Source of the DNA: Hydrogenophaga crocea
GTDB lineage: Bacteria > Pseudomonadota > Gammaproteobacteria > Burkholderiales > Burkholderiaceae_C
DNA: 64,000 nt
Direction: 5' to 3'
Assembly: GCF_011388215.1 (NCBI RefSeq)
Contig: NZ_CP049989.1
Span: 2,046,001 to 2,110,000, forward strand
The stretch's first letter is position 1; each line of letters starts with the position of its first letter. Shown piece after piece: positions 18,265 through 26,188 of the stretch. The notes below the pieces were generated by a model. It worked only from the letters and a program-made list of their open reading frames with translations. It ran no database searches and was not told the DNA's origin. Both the position numbers and the translations under genes were made by a program.

Positions 18265-18807
18265 ATGCTGACCGCCGAACAACTCATCGCCGCCCAGAAA
18301 GCCCAATTCGACACGCTCTTCGGCCTGACCCAGAAGGCGTTCGAAGGCGTCGAGAAGCTCGTTGAACTGAACATCCAGGCCACCAAGGCCGCGCTGTCCG
18401 AGTCCGCCAACAACACCCAGGCCCTGCTGAGCGTCAAGGACGCCCAGGAACTGCTGAGCCTGCAGGCCAGCATGGTGCAGCCCATGGCCGAGAAGTCGGT
18501 GGCCTACAGCCGCCACCTCTACGACATCGCCTCGGGCACCGGCGCCGAATTCAGCAAGGCCGCCGAAGCCACCGCCGCCGACGCGCAGAAGAAGTTCATG
18601 GCCGTGGTCGACAACGCCTCCAAGAACGCGCCCGCCGGCTCGGAAAGCGCCGTCGCCGTGATGAAGAGCGCCGTGTCCGCCGCCAACAACGCCATCGAAT
18701 CCGTGCAGAAGGCGGTCAAGCAAGCGACCGAAATGGCCGAAGCCAACTTCAACACCGTCACGGCCACCGCCGTCAACGCCACCAAGACCGCCGCCAAGAA
18801 GCGCTGA
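18265..18807 (+). CDS. phaP: Phasin (PHA granule-associated protein)
   Basis: Phasins coat polyhydroxyalkanoate granules and control their size and number. The 180-residue, low-complexity helical protein matches the phasin_2/TIGR01841 type: it begins [20 protein letters not shown], then [19 protein letters not shown], with amphipathic Ala/Lys/Glu helices to the end and a Lys/Ala-rich C-terminus ([10 protein letters not shown]). Length is close to R. eutropha PhaP1. An ideal AAGGAG lies 8 bp before the ATG, and the promoter is strong with two PhaR-like sites, so high, PHA-dependent expression is expected. No phaCAB genes are in the window. Confidence 0.94.
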   Translation: MLTAEQLIAAQKAQFDTLFGLTQKAFEGVEKLVELNIQATKAALSESANNTQALLSVKDAQELLSLQASMVQPMAEKSVAYSRHLYDIASGTGAEFSKAAEATAADAQKKFMAVVDNASKNAPAGSESAVAVMKSAVSAANNAIESVQKAVKQATEMAEANFNTVTATAVNATKTAAKKR

Positions 18808-19111
18808 AAAGCGCGCCTTCGGCGCCGCTGATCGCAGGACTTGACTTCCGGTCGGTTGCCCACAATTGAGTGCAGGCAGTCGACCGTAAGCTCTTTCGCA
18901 AGGTCTGCTGCCCCGGTTTTTTTCTGGTTGTCTCCTCGGGTCCCTTTCGAAATTCGATTTCATCGGACCCTTCGAAGCCCCCACCCTGCGGTGGGGGCCT
19001 TTTTTTGTGCCTGGCGCCCGGGGTATTGCCCCTGGCGGGCTTCTAAAATCCCCGCTCCCCTGGCCGGCTGGGTCGTCCGACCCACCGGCGCAGGGCAGCC
19101 CGTGAGACGCC
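18808..19111 (+). other. Phasin 3' region / possible small RNA
   Basis: This 304-bp stretch has no convincing ORF. It starts with a UUCG-type hairpin (GCGCC-TTC-GGCGC, about 18813-18825) and ends in a strong intrinsic terminator (18977-19006) placed 170 nt after the phasin stop. A TTGACT at 18841 followed by CACAAT only 14 bp later could be a weak promoter, so either a long 3' UTR or a short terminator-ended RNA is possible. The remainder up to 19111 holds the upstream region of the halogenase-like gene. Confidence 0.35.
18977..19006 (+). terminator. Rho-independent terminator
   Basis: A 9-bp perfect stem GCCCCCACC/GGTGGGGGC with a 4-nt loop (CTGC) is followed by C and seven T residues. It ends transcription of the phasin unit and isolates it from the pigment operon. 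Confidence 0.92.
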
Positions 19112-20443
19112 ATGCACCCTGCCGACCCCGCGATTCGGACCTGCGACGTACTGGTGATTGGCGGCGGACCGGCCGGCTCGACCGCGTCGACGCTGCTCGC
19201 CCGCCAAGGCCACCAGGTGGTCCTGATCGACAAGGACCACCACCCCCGTTTCCACATTGGCGAGTCGCTGCTGCCCGCCAACATGCCCCTGCTCGATGAA
19301 CTCGGCGTGGGCGAAGCGGTGCGCGCGATCGGCATGCTCAAGCCGGGCGCCGAGTTCGTCTCGCCGCAGCACAGCCACACCCAGACCTATTACTTCGCCG
19401 ACGCCTGGGACAAGTCCATGCCCACGGCCTACCAGGTCAAGCGCGCCGACTTCGACCACCTGCTGCTGCGCAACGCGCAGGCCCAAGGCGTGGAGGTGCA
19501 CGAAGGCACGCGCGCGACCGAGCTCGCCTGGTCCGGCGACCGCCAGCGGCTCGAAACCGTCACCAGCGTCGACGCGCAGGGACTGCGCACCGAATGGCGG
19601 CCGCGCTTCGTGCTCGATTGCACCGGGCGCGACACCCTGCTCGCGGGCCAGTTGCAGGCCAAGCAGAAGAACCCCGACCACAACAGCGCGGCGATCTACG
19701 CCCACTTCCGCGGCGCGCGCCGGCTCAGCGGCCACGACGAGGGCAACATCACCGTGTTCTGGTTCGACCACGGCTGGTTCTGGTTCATCCCGCTGAGTGA
19801 CGGCGCGACCAGCGTGGGCATGGTCACCTGGCCGTACCACATGAAGACGCGCGGCGAGCGCGGCCTGCAGCAGTTCCTGCTCGACAACATCGCCACTTGC
19901 CCCGGGCTGTCCGAGCGGCTGCGTGACGCCGAGATGGTCACGCCCGCCGAGGCCACGGGCAACTACTCGTACACATCGCGCCTGAGCCACGGCGAGGGCT
20001 TTCTGCTGCTGGGCGACGCCTACGCCTTCATCGACCCGGTGTTCTCCTCGGGCGTGTGGCTGGCCATGAGCAGTGCGCAGGTGGGCGCACGCACGGTGGA
20101 CACCTGCCTGCGCGAGCCCGGCAAGGCGCCGGCCGCGCTGCGCGCCTTCGACCGCCACATGCGCCACGGCCCGCGCGCGTTCTCGTGGTTCATCTACCGC
20201 ATGACCAACCCGACCATGCGCGGCTTCTTCATGTACCCGCGCAACCCCCTGCGCATGAAAGAGGCCCTGTTGTCGGTGCTCGCGGGCGACCTGTTCGGAC
20301 GCACGCCCATCGGGCCGTCGCTGCTGGCGTTCAAGAGCCTGTACTTCGCCGTCAACCTGGGCAACCCACTGCGCAGCTGGCGCGCCTGGCGGCAGCGCAA
20401 ACGCAACATCCGCCCCGGCAGCGCACTGCCCACGGGCTCATGA
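19112..20443 (+). CDS. Halogenase-like FAD-dependent oxidoreductase of the aryl polyene cluster
   Basis: A 443-residue flavoprotein of the tryptophan-halogenase/geranylgeranyl-reductase-like superfamily. The FAD site is VLVIGGGPAGSTASTLLAR (about residues 12-30), followed by HIGESLLPANMPLL, and the second FAD motif is FLLLGDAYAFIDPVFSSG. HGWFWFIPLSDG contains the WxWxIP pattern that marks flavin-dependent halogenases and their relatives. GESLLPAN and FSSGVWLAMSSA are typical of the members found in xanthomonadin/aryl polyene clusters; xanthomonadins are brominated aryl polyenes. Halogenation of the aryl head is therefore plausible, but the halogenase lysine was not verified. It heads a four-gene forward operon. 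Confidence 0.85.
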   Translation: MHPADPAIRTCDVLVIGGGPAGSTASTLLARQGHQVVLIDKDHHPRFHIGESLLPANMPLLDELGVGEAVRAIGMLKPGAEFVSPQHSHTQTYYFADAWDKSMPTAYQVKRADFDHLLLRNAQAQGVEVHEGTRATELAWSGDRQRLETVTSVDAQGLRTEWRPRFVLDCTGRDTLLAGQLQAKQKNPDHNSAAIYAHFRGARRLSGHDEGNITVFWFDHGWFWFIPLSDGATSVGMVTWPYHMKTRGERGLQQFLLDNIATCPGLSERLRDAEMVTPAEATGNYSYTSRLSHGEGFLLLGDAYAFIDPVFSSGVWLAMSSAQVGARTVDTCLREPGKAPAALRAFDRHMRHGPRAFSWFIYRMTNPTMRGFFMYPRNPLRMKEALLSVLAGDLFGRTPIGPSLLAFKSLYFAVNLGNPLRSWRAWRQRKRNIRPGSALPTGS

Positions 20444-20501
20444 GGGAACGGCGCACGCGAGCCCGCGCCCACGCCGTGGCATGTCCCCCGGAGCGAAGCC
20501 G

Positions 20502-21488
20502 GTGAGCGGGCTTCACCTGCTGGCCAACGCCCTGCCCGCCGACCCGCGCCACGCACTCGGCGGCGCCGCCGTGCGGGGCGCGCCGGGCGCGCCGGCCTGG
20601 CCCGAACAGCGCCTGCACATGGCCCCGGCTGCCGCCGACACCGCCTGGCGCGAGACCTGGTGCGCGGACGATGCCGTGAACGAAGGCCGCGAGCCGGGCC
20701 TGCATTGGCGCGCCACGCCCGATCTGCTGTTCGGCCTGATCGAGCTCGACGAGCAACCCGGTCCGGGCCGCGGCGAACGCCTGCGCGCGCTCAGCGAACA
20801 GGCCTATGGCCGCCTGTTCGCCCTGCTGCAGGCGCAAGGCATGCCGCACCTGTGGCGGGTCTGGAACTACCTGGCCGAGATCAACCGCGACGACGACGGC
20901 CTGGAGCGCTACCGCTGGTTCAACCAGGGCCGCCACGACGCCTACCGCGCTGCGGGCGCGGCCACCGAACACCTGGTGCCCGCGGCCAGCGCGCTGGGCT
21001 GCACGGGCGGACCGCTGTCCATCGCCTTCATGGCGGGCCGCGCGGCGCCCTGCCCGATCGAGAACCCGCGCCAGATCAGCGCCTTCCACTACCCGGCGCA
21101 ATACGGCCCGCGCCCGCCGGTGTTCGCGCGCGCCGCCCTGGCCTGGCACGGCTCGCGCGAGCTGTTGTTCATCTCGGGCACGGCCAGCATCGTGGGCCAC
21201 GAAAGCGTGCATCCGGGCGACGTGACCGCCCAGTGCGAGGAGACGGCGCGCAACATCCACGCCGTGCTAGGCGCGGCGCGCCGCCACAGCCGCTGCGGCG
21301 GCGTCGGGCCCGACAGCCTGGTGCACCGCGCCTACGTGCGCCACGCCGCGCACATGGATGCGGTGCGCGGTGCACTGCAACGCCACCTGGGCGGCGCCCG
21401 CCTCACGCTGCTGCAGGCCGATGTGTGCCGCACCGAATTGCTGGTCGAGGTCGAATCGCTGGCCATCGCACCGGTGGCGGGCGCATGA
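20502..21488 (+). CDS. Chorismatase, 3-/4-hydroxybenzoate synthase (XanB2/Hyg5/FkbO family)
   Basis: Chorismatases split chorismate into pyruvate and an aromatic or cyclohexadiene acid; XanB2 makes 3- and 4-hydroxybenzoate, the starter for xanthomonadin. The about 328-residue product has the family pattern: HLWRVWNYLAEINRDDDGLE, RYRWFNQGRHDAY, ASALGCTGGPLSIAF, ENPRQISAFHYPAQYGP and LLFISGTASIVGHESVHPG, whose Ser-Gly-Thr-Ala-Ser and Glu residues belong to the RidA-like active site. Two starts are possible: ATG 20481, or GTG 20502, which has CGGAG 8 nt upstream and is preferred. The 3' end overlaps the next gene by ATGA. Confidence 0.9.
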   Translation: MSGLHLLANALPADPRHALGGAAVRGAPGAPAWPEQRLHMAPAAADTAWRETWCADDAVNEGREPGLHWRATPDLLFGLIELDEQPGPGRGERLRALSEQAYGRLFALLQAQGMPHLWRVWNYLAEINRDDDGLERYRWFNQGRHDAYRAAGAATEHLVPAASALGCTGGPLSIAFMAGRAAPCPIENPRQISAFHYPAQYGPRPPVFARAALAWHGSRELLFISGTASIVGHESVHPGDVTAQCEETARNIHAVLGAARRHSRCGGVGPDSLVHRAYVRHAAHMDAVRGALQRHLGGARLTLLQADVCRTELLVEVESLAIAPVAGA

Positions 21489-22234
21489 AGATCCTGCACG
21501 CGCTGCGCGAGCACCTGGCCATGGTCACGGGCCTGGGCCTGCTCGCCCTGCTCTGCCTGAGCTGGTTCCCGCTGGCCATGGTGCTGTACCGCGTGCTGCC
21601 GCGGCGCTGGGGCCAACCGCTGGGGCGGCGCGTGGCCACCCTCACGTTCCGCTTCTACCTGTTCGCGCTCGAGCGCCTGTGCGGCTGCCGCTTCGACCTC
21701 AGCGCGCTCGAGCAACTGCCGCGCGAGGGCCCGATGATCATCGTGGCCAACCACCCGAGCCTGCTCGACGCGGTGCTGCTGATCTCGCGCCTGCCCGATG
21801 CGGTCTGCATCATGAAGGCCGGCCTGATGGACAACCCCATGTTCGGCGCGGCGGCCCGGCTCGCGCGCTACATCCGCAACGACAACCTGCTCAACGTGGT
21901 GCTGCGCTGCCGCCGCGTGCTCAACGAAGGCGGCCAGGTGGTGCTGTTCCCGGAAGGCACGCGCACCACGCGCTGGCCGGTGAACCCGCTGCTGCCCTCG
22001 ATCGGCCTGCTCGCGCAGCGCACGCGCGCCACGGTGCAGACGGTGCTGATCGAGTTCTCCTCGCCCTACCTCGGGAAACAATGGCCGCTGTGGCGCCGCC
22101 CCTCGCTGCCGCTGGTGGTGCGGGTGCGCCTGGGCCGGCGTTTCGAGCCGCCCGACGACGCGTGCGGTTTCAATCAGGCACTGCAGCAACATTTCGACGA
22201 CGAATTGCGGGCCGGACCGCACACCGCCGCGTGA
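21485..22234 (+). CDS. 1-acyl-glycerol-phosphate-type acyltransferase of the APE cluster
   Basis: A PlsC-family membrane acyltransferase of 249 residues. An N-terminal hydrophobic anchor (about residues 12-38) is followed by the HX4D catalytic motif in IIVANHPSLLDAVLLIS and the substrate-binding FPEGTRTTRWP. In aryl polyene clusters two acyltransferase types are typical, and one is thought to attach the polyene acid to a glycerol or sugar lipid. The start overlaps the chorismatase stop by ATGA, and the gene lies just before a glycosyltransferase. A role in general phospholipid synthesis is unlikely given the location, but cannot be excluded. Confidence 0.87.
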   Translation: MKILHALREHLAMVTGLGLLALLCLSWFPLAMVLYRVLPRRWGQPLGRRVATLTFRFYLFALERLCGCRFDLSALEQLPREGPMIIVANHPSLLDAVLLISRLPDAVCIMKAGLMDNPMFGAAARLARYIRNDNLLNVVLRCRRVLNEGGQVVLFPEGTRTTRWPVNPLLPSIGLLAQRTRATVQTVLIEFSSPYLGKQWPLWRRPSLPLVVRVRLGRRFEPPDDACGFNQALQQHFDDELRAGPHTAA

Positions 22235-22235
22235 C

Positions 22236-23033
22236 ATGCTCCGCCCCATGCCCCAGACGCCCGCAATGCCCCACACGTCCCGCACCCACCTCGTCCTGAT
22301 CCCCAGCTACAACCCCGGCGAGCTGCTCGCCGTCACGGTGCGCGCGGCGCGCGCGCAATGGGCGCCCGTGTGGGTGGTGGTCGACGGCAGCACCGACCAC
22401 TCCACCGCCGCCGTGCAGGCCATGGCCGAACAAGACCCGCAGCTGCGCGTGATCGTGCTGCCGCACAACCAGGGCAAGGGCGCGGCAGTGCTCGCGGGCC
22501 TGCAGGCCGCGGCCGCCGAAGGCTTCACGCATGCGCTCACCATGGACGCCGACGGCCAGCACCCGGCCGAACTCATCCCCACGTTCATGGCCACCTCCGC
22601 GGCCGCACCCGAGGCCATGGTGCTGGGCAAGCCGGTGTTCGGCCCCGAAGCGCCCGCGCTGCGCGTGCAGGGCCGGCGCGTGTCCAACGCCTGGGCCAAC
22701 CTGGAAACCCTGGGCATGGGCGTGGGCGATTCGCTCTACGGCTTTCGCGTGTACCCGATCGCGGCGCTGGTGCGCGTGATGCGGGGCACGCGCTTCATGC
22801 GCCGCTTCGATTTCGACCCCGAGGCCGTGGTGCGGCTGTGCTGGGCCGGCGTGCGGCCCATCAACGTGGACGCGCCGGTGCGCTACCTGCAGCCCGACGA
22901 GGGCGGTGTGTCGCACTTCAAATACCTGCGCGACAACGCCCTGCTCAGTTGGATGCACACCCGCCTGTTCACGGGCTTCGTGCTGAGGTTGCCGCTGCTG
23001 CTGGCGCGCCGGCTCAGGCCATCGCGCCGTTGA
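22236..23033 (+). CDS. Glycosyltransferase family 2 of the APE cluster
   Basis: A GT-A fold glycosyltransferase of about 265 residues. The nucleotide-sugar domain shows HLVLIPSYNPGELLAVTV, VVDGSTDHSTAAV and the metal-binding DXD-type ALTMDADGQHP. The C-terminal part lacks long membrane segments but has a hydrophobic patch (LFTGFVLRLPLLLARRL) that could associate with the membrane. It is last in the forward operon, starting one base after the acyltransferase stop; internal ATGs at 22248 and 22266 are alternative starts closer to the conserved fold. Its 3' end overlaps the ketoreductase gene by 20 bp, tail to tail. A role in glycosylating the pigment or its lipid carrier is inferred. Confidence 0.88.
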   Translation: MLRPMPQTPAMPHTSRTHLVLIPSYNPGELLAVTVRAARAQWAPVWVVVDGSTDHSTAAVQAMAEQDPQLRVIVLPHNQGKGAAVLAGLQAAAAEGFTHALTMDADGQHPAELIPTFMATSAAAPEAMVLGKPVFGPEAPALRVQGRRVSNAWANLETLGMGVGDSLYGFRVYPIAALVRVMRGTRFMRRFDFDPEAVVRLCWAGVRPINVDAPVRYLQPDEGGVSHFKYLRDNALLSWMHTRLFTGFVLRLPLLLARRLRPSRR

Positions 23034-23733
23034 TGCCGATCACCTGGCCGCTGATGTAGCCCGCCGCGTCGCTGGCCAGGAAGGCCACGAGCGCGGCCAC
23101 CTCGTCGGCGCGGCCCGCGCGCTGCATGGGCACGAGCTGCTTGATGGCGTTGGCGTCGAAGGCCTCGGTGGCCATGCCCGTGTCCACGATGCCCGGCGCC
23201 ACCGCGTTCACCGTGATGCCGCGCGAAGCCACTTCGAGCGCGAGCGAGCGCCCCGCCGCGTGCAGCGCGGCCTTGGCCGCCGCGTAGTTGGCCTGGCCGC
23301 GGTTGCCCATCACGCCCGAGACCGAGCTGATGTTGATCACGCGGCCCCAGCGCGTGCGGATCATGGGCAGCAGCAGCGGCTGCGTGACGTTGAAGAAGCC
23401 ATTGAGCGAGACGTCGATCACGCGGTCCCATTGCTCGCCGCGCATGCCGGCGAGCACCGCGTCGTCGTGGATGCCCGCGTTGTTCACCAGCACCTGCACC
23501 GGGCCGGCCTCGACCACCGCGGCCAGCGCCTGCGCGCAGGCCTCGCGGTCGGTGACGTCGAAGCGCAGGGCCTCGGCGCTGCCGCCGGCGTCGCGCAGGC
23601 GCTGCGCGAGCGCCTCGGCGCGTTCCAGGCCCTGGTTGGCGTGGATCAGCACATGAAAGCCGTCTTGCGCCAGGCGCTGCGCGATGGCCGCGCCCAGGCC
23701 GCCGCTGCCGCCCGTGACCAGCGCGCGCTTCAT
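23014..23733 (-). CDS. 3-oxoacyl-ACP reductase of the APE cluster (FabG/ApeQ-like)
   Basis: An NADPH-dependent SDR that reduces the beta-keto group after each extension round. It has 239 residues, with the Rossmann motif TGGSGGLGAAIAQRL at the N-terminus, NNAGIHDDAV, the Ser in INISSVSGVMG and the YxxxK pair in NYAAAKAALH; the SQNY tetrad is complete. The end, GYISGQVIGINGAMA, is typical of FabG. It is the last gene of the reverse pigment operon, overlapping the dehydratase stop by ATGA. Equivalent to ApeQ in the E. coli aryl polyene system, by position and family. Confidence 0.93.
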   Translation of the reverse strand: MKRALVTGGSGGLGAAIAQRLAQDGFHVLIHANQGLERAEALAQRLRDAGGSAEALRFDVTDREACAQALAAVVEAGPVQVLVNNAGIHDDAVLAGMRGEQWDRVIDVSLNGFFNVTQPLLLPMIRTRWGRVINISSVSGVMGNRGQANYAAAKAALHAAGRSLALEVASRGITVNAVAPGIVDTGMATEAFDANAIKQLVPMQRAGRADEVAALVAFLASDAAGYISGQVIGINGAMA

Positions 23734-24194
23734 GCCGCCCCCCCGGTCGCGGCCGCGGCATCGAGCACCGCGGCCGCGCGGCCGTCGGCCAGGGCGCCGC
23801 GCGCGCCCTCGACGCGGAACTGGTAGAGCACGCTGCCGCCGTCGCCCGACAGGCGTTCGGCGCGGATGCGCAGCGGCGCGTCGGCGGCCTCGATCGTGTC
23901 GCGGTGCAACTGCACGCCACGCACGCTCGCGAGGTAGCCGGCCTTGGGCGCGTCGTCACGGCCCGCGAGCAGCGTGCCGTGCACCGCCATGGCCTGGGCC
24001 GCGTACTCCACCGCGTGCACGGCCGACAGCGCGCCTTCGTGGCGCAGCGGGTGGGTGTCGCCGGGGTCGGGCCAGGCTTCGCACTCGATGGCCGACGCGG
24101 ACCAGTGCAGCACGCGGTCGAGCAGGCACATGCGGCCCTGGTGGGGAATGCGGCGCGCGATCGCGTCGCGCTCGAGGGTGGCGTCAGGGCTCAT
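23730..24194 (-). CDS. Hotdog 3-hydroxyacyl-ACP dehydratase (ApeP-like)
   Basis: A 154-residue hotdog dehydratase subunit. RIPHQGRMCLLDRVLHW corresponds to the FabZ-type His strand, and SAVHAVEYAAQAMAVHG to the central helix with the catalytic Glu. It differs from housekeeping FabZ in lacking the GHFPGxPxxPG motif. In the characterised aryl polyene system two unequal hotdog proteins (ApeI and ApeP) work as a heterocomplex; the second partner here is the gene at 32239-32571. It removes water to create each conjugated double bond. It lies between the chain-length factor (3-bp gap) and the ketoreductase (ATGA overlap). Confidence 0.85.
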   Translation of the reverse strand: MSPDATLERDAIARRIPHQGRMCLLDRVLHWSASAIECEAWPDPGDTHPLRHEGALSAVHAVEYAAQAMAVHGTLLAGRDDAPKAGYLASVRGVQLHRDTIEAADAPLRIRAERLSGDGGSVLYQFRVEGARGALADGRAAAVLDAAAATGGAA

Positions 24195-24197
24195 GGG

Positions 24198-24986
24198 TCA
24201 ACGCGGGGTGAAGCGCAGCTGCAGGTGCTGCGGCGCGAGGTATTCGACGGTGGCCGGCGCGGTGTCGCCGCGGGCGATGCGTTCGAGCAGGGGCAGCGCG
24301 CGCAGCGAGGGGAAGGCGGCGCGCAGGCCCTCCAGGCCCGGGTCGGCCATGGCGTCGGCGGCGCCGCGCACCAGCGCGGTCTGCACCTGGCCCAGGCTGT
24401 GCGCGCGCGGCGCGCGGCCCAGCCACAGCGCCAGGCCCGCGGCGTCGGGCAAGGGGCGGCAGGCGTGCAGCGGCTCGGGGTACTCGCTGTCGTAGGCCAC
24501 AAGCAGCACCTCGTCTTCGGTCTGGAGCTGGCCGAGCGCGTCGAGCCAGCCCGCGCCGAAGCTCGCGTCGTGCGCGCAGAGCACCTGGCTGGGCGCCATC
24601 GAGCGCGTGGCGATGCCCCAGTAGCCCGCGGCCGCGTTGTGCACCGAGTTGTGGAAGCGCGTGGGCGAGATCGCACGGTCTTCGCCCGCGAGCTGTTCGC
24701 ACAGCGCATGGCAGTTGTGGCCGTCGGCGCCCGAAGCGGTGAACACGGTGGCGATGTCGGCCGGGTCCTGGCCGTCGAGCGCCTGCAGGCCGAGCGCGAG
24801 CGCCACGCGCACCACGCGGCTGGCACGCCGGCGCTCGGCCGCGGGCAGGCGATCGGCCGGCGGCAGCACGGTGGGCGCGTTCGCCCACGCGGCTTCGCCG
24901 CGCAGCACGGTGCGCGCCTGCGTCCAATGGTCGAGGCCCGGCGCGATCAGCCCGATGCCGTGCAGCCAGAGGGAGGGCAGGCTCAT
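24198..24986 (-). CDS. Beta-ketoacyl synthase chain-length factor (ApeC-like)
   Basis: A 262-residue KS-like protein of the ketoacyl-synt_2 type, shorter than true ketosynthases. It keeps thiolase-fold segments such as ATVFTASGADGHNCHAL, SPTRFHNSVHNAAAGYWGIA and the SQVLCAHDASFGAGWL region, but the active-site Cys of the partner KS (SSACSSS) aligns with Ser in HDASFGA, and the two catalytic His motifs are missing because the C-terminal half is short. This fits a non-catalytic chain-length factor pairing with the adjacent KS, as ApeC does with ApeO. The coding regions overlap by ATGA, favouring stoichiometric synthesis. Confidence 0.87.
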   Translation of the reverse strand: MSLPSLWLHGIGLIAPGLDHWTQARTVLRGEAAWANAPTVLPPADRLPAAERRRASRVVRVALALGLQALDGQDPADIATVFTASGADGHNCHALCEQLAGEDRAISPTRFHNSVHNAAAGYWGIATRSMAPSQVLCAHDASFGAGWLDALGQLQTEDEVLLVAYDSEYPEPLHACRPLPDAAGLALWLGRAPRAHSLGQVQTALVRGAADAMADPGLEGLRAAFPSLRALPLLERIARGDTAPATVEYLAPQHLQLRFTPR

Positions 24987-26188
24987 GCGCTTCCCCTGCT
25001 GAAGACCAGGCTCGCGTTGCTGCCGCCGAAGCCGAAGGAATTCGACAGCACGTGGCGCATGCCGGGCAGCGCGCTGCCCTCGCGGCGGTAATCGATGTCG
25101 ATCGCGGGGTCGACCGTTTCGGTGCCCGGGCTGCCGGGCAGCCAGCCCTCGGCCAGCGCGATGGCGCAGACCACGGCTTCGAGCGCACCCGCCGCGCCCA
25201 GCGTGTGGCCGGTGGCGCCCTTGGTCGACGAGCAGGGCACGCCGCGGCCGAACAGCGCGGCCACGGCCAGGCCCTCGGCCGCGTCGTTGGCGGGCGTGGC
25301 CGTGCCGTGCAGGTTGATGTAGTCGATGTCGCCCGGCTGCAGGCCCGCGCTGCGCAGCGCCGCGGCCATGGCGCGCTGCGCGCCCAGGCCCTCGGGGTGC
25401 GGCGCCGACATGTGGTGCGCGTCGCTCGACTCGCCCACGCCCAGCAGGCGCAGGGGCGCGGGTGCCTGGCCCGGCTCGAGCAGCGCGAAGGCCGCGGCCT
25501 CGCCGATGGAGATGCCGTCGCGCGCGGCATCGCCCGGGCGGCAGGGTTGCGGCGAGGTGAGCTGCAGCGAGGCGAAGCCGTAGAGCGTGGTCAGGCACAA
25601 GGAATCGACGCCGCCCACCACGGCCGCGTCGATGGTGCCGGCCTGCAGCTGGCGCGCCGCGGCCGCGAATACCTTGGCGCTGGACGAGCACGCGCTCGAC
25701 AGGCTCATGGCCATGCCCTCGATGCCGAAGGCCGTGCGCACGAAGTCGGCCACCGAGTAGGTGTTGTGCGTGGTGGCGTAGTGGAAGTCGGGGGGCAGCG
25801 CGCCGCTGGCCGGGTCGCGGCGGCGGTAGGCGAGCTCGGTCTCGAGAATGCCCGAGGTGCTGGTGCCCACGAACACGCCCACGCGGTCGGCACCGCAGCG
25901 GGCCACGGCCGCGCGCACGCGCTCGGCGAAGCCGTCGGCCTGCAGCGCGAGCCAGGCCAGGCGGTTGTTGCGGCAGTCGAAGCGCTCCAGGCCGGCGGGC
26001 AAGGCCACGGCGTCCACGCCGGGCACTTCGCCGATCCAGGTCGGCAGGTCCACGGTTTCGAAGCGGCAGGGCGTGAGGCCGCTGCGGCCCTCGCGCAGCG
26101 CCCGGGTGTGCGCGGCCACGCCCTGCCCCAGGCAGGAGGTGGCGGTGTGCGCGGTGATGGCGACCGGTGGCATGACGAAGGCCTGCAT
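24983..26188 (-). CDS. Beta-ketoacyl-ACP synthase (ApeO-like)
   Basis: The condensing enzyme that extends the polyene chain with malonyl-ACP, 401 residues. All three catalytic residues are visible: Cys167 in SLSSACSSSAK, His in INLHGTATPAND and His in SSTKGATGHTLGAAGALEA. The C-terminus SNSFGFGGSNASLVF is standard for FabF/FabB. ATG 26188 shares a base with the methyltransferase stop (TGATG); an in-frame ATG five codons later (26173) is possible. It is directly followed by the chain-length factor, with which it should form a KS-CLF heterodimer. Confidence 0.93.
   Translation of the reverse strand: MQAFVMPPVAITAHTATSCLGQGVAAHTRALREGRSGLTPCRFETVDLPTWIGEVPGVDAVALPAGLERFDCRNNRLAWLALQADGFAERVRAAVARCGADRVGVFVGTSTSGILETELAYRRRDPASGALPPDFHYATTHNTYSVADFVRTAFGIEGMAMSLSSACSSSAKVFAAAARQLQAGTIDAAVVGGVDSLCLTTLYGFASLQLTSPQPCRPGDAARDGISIGEAAAFALLEPGQAPAPLRLLGVGESSDAHHMSAPHPEGLGAQRAMAAALRSAGLQPGDIDYINLHGTATPANDAAEGLAVAALFGRGVPCSSTKGATGHTLGAAGALEAVVCAIALAEGWLPGSPGTETVDPAIDIDYRREGSALPGMRHVLSNSFGFGGSNASLVFSRGSA

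Noticed and set aside
21485..22234. Forward acyltransferase as housekeeping plsC
   Set aside because: Location inside the pigment operon with ATGA coupling to the chorismatase makes a cluster-specific role more likely.
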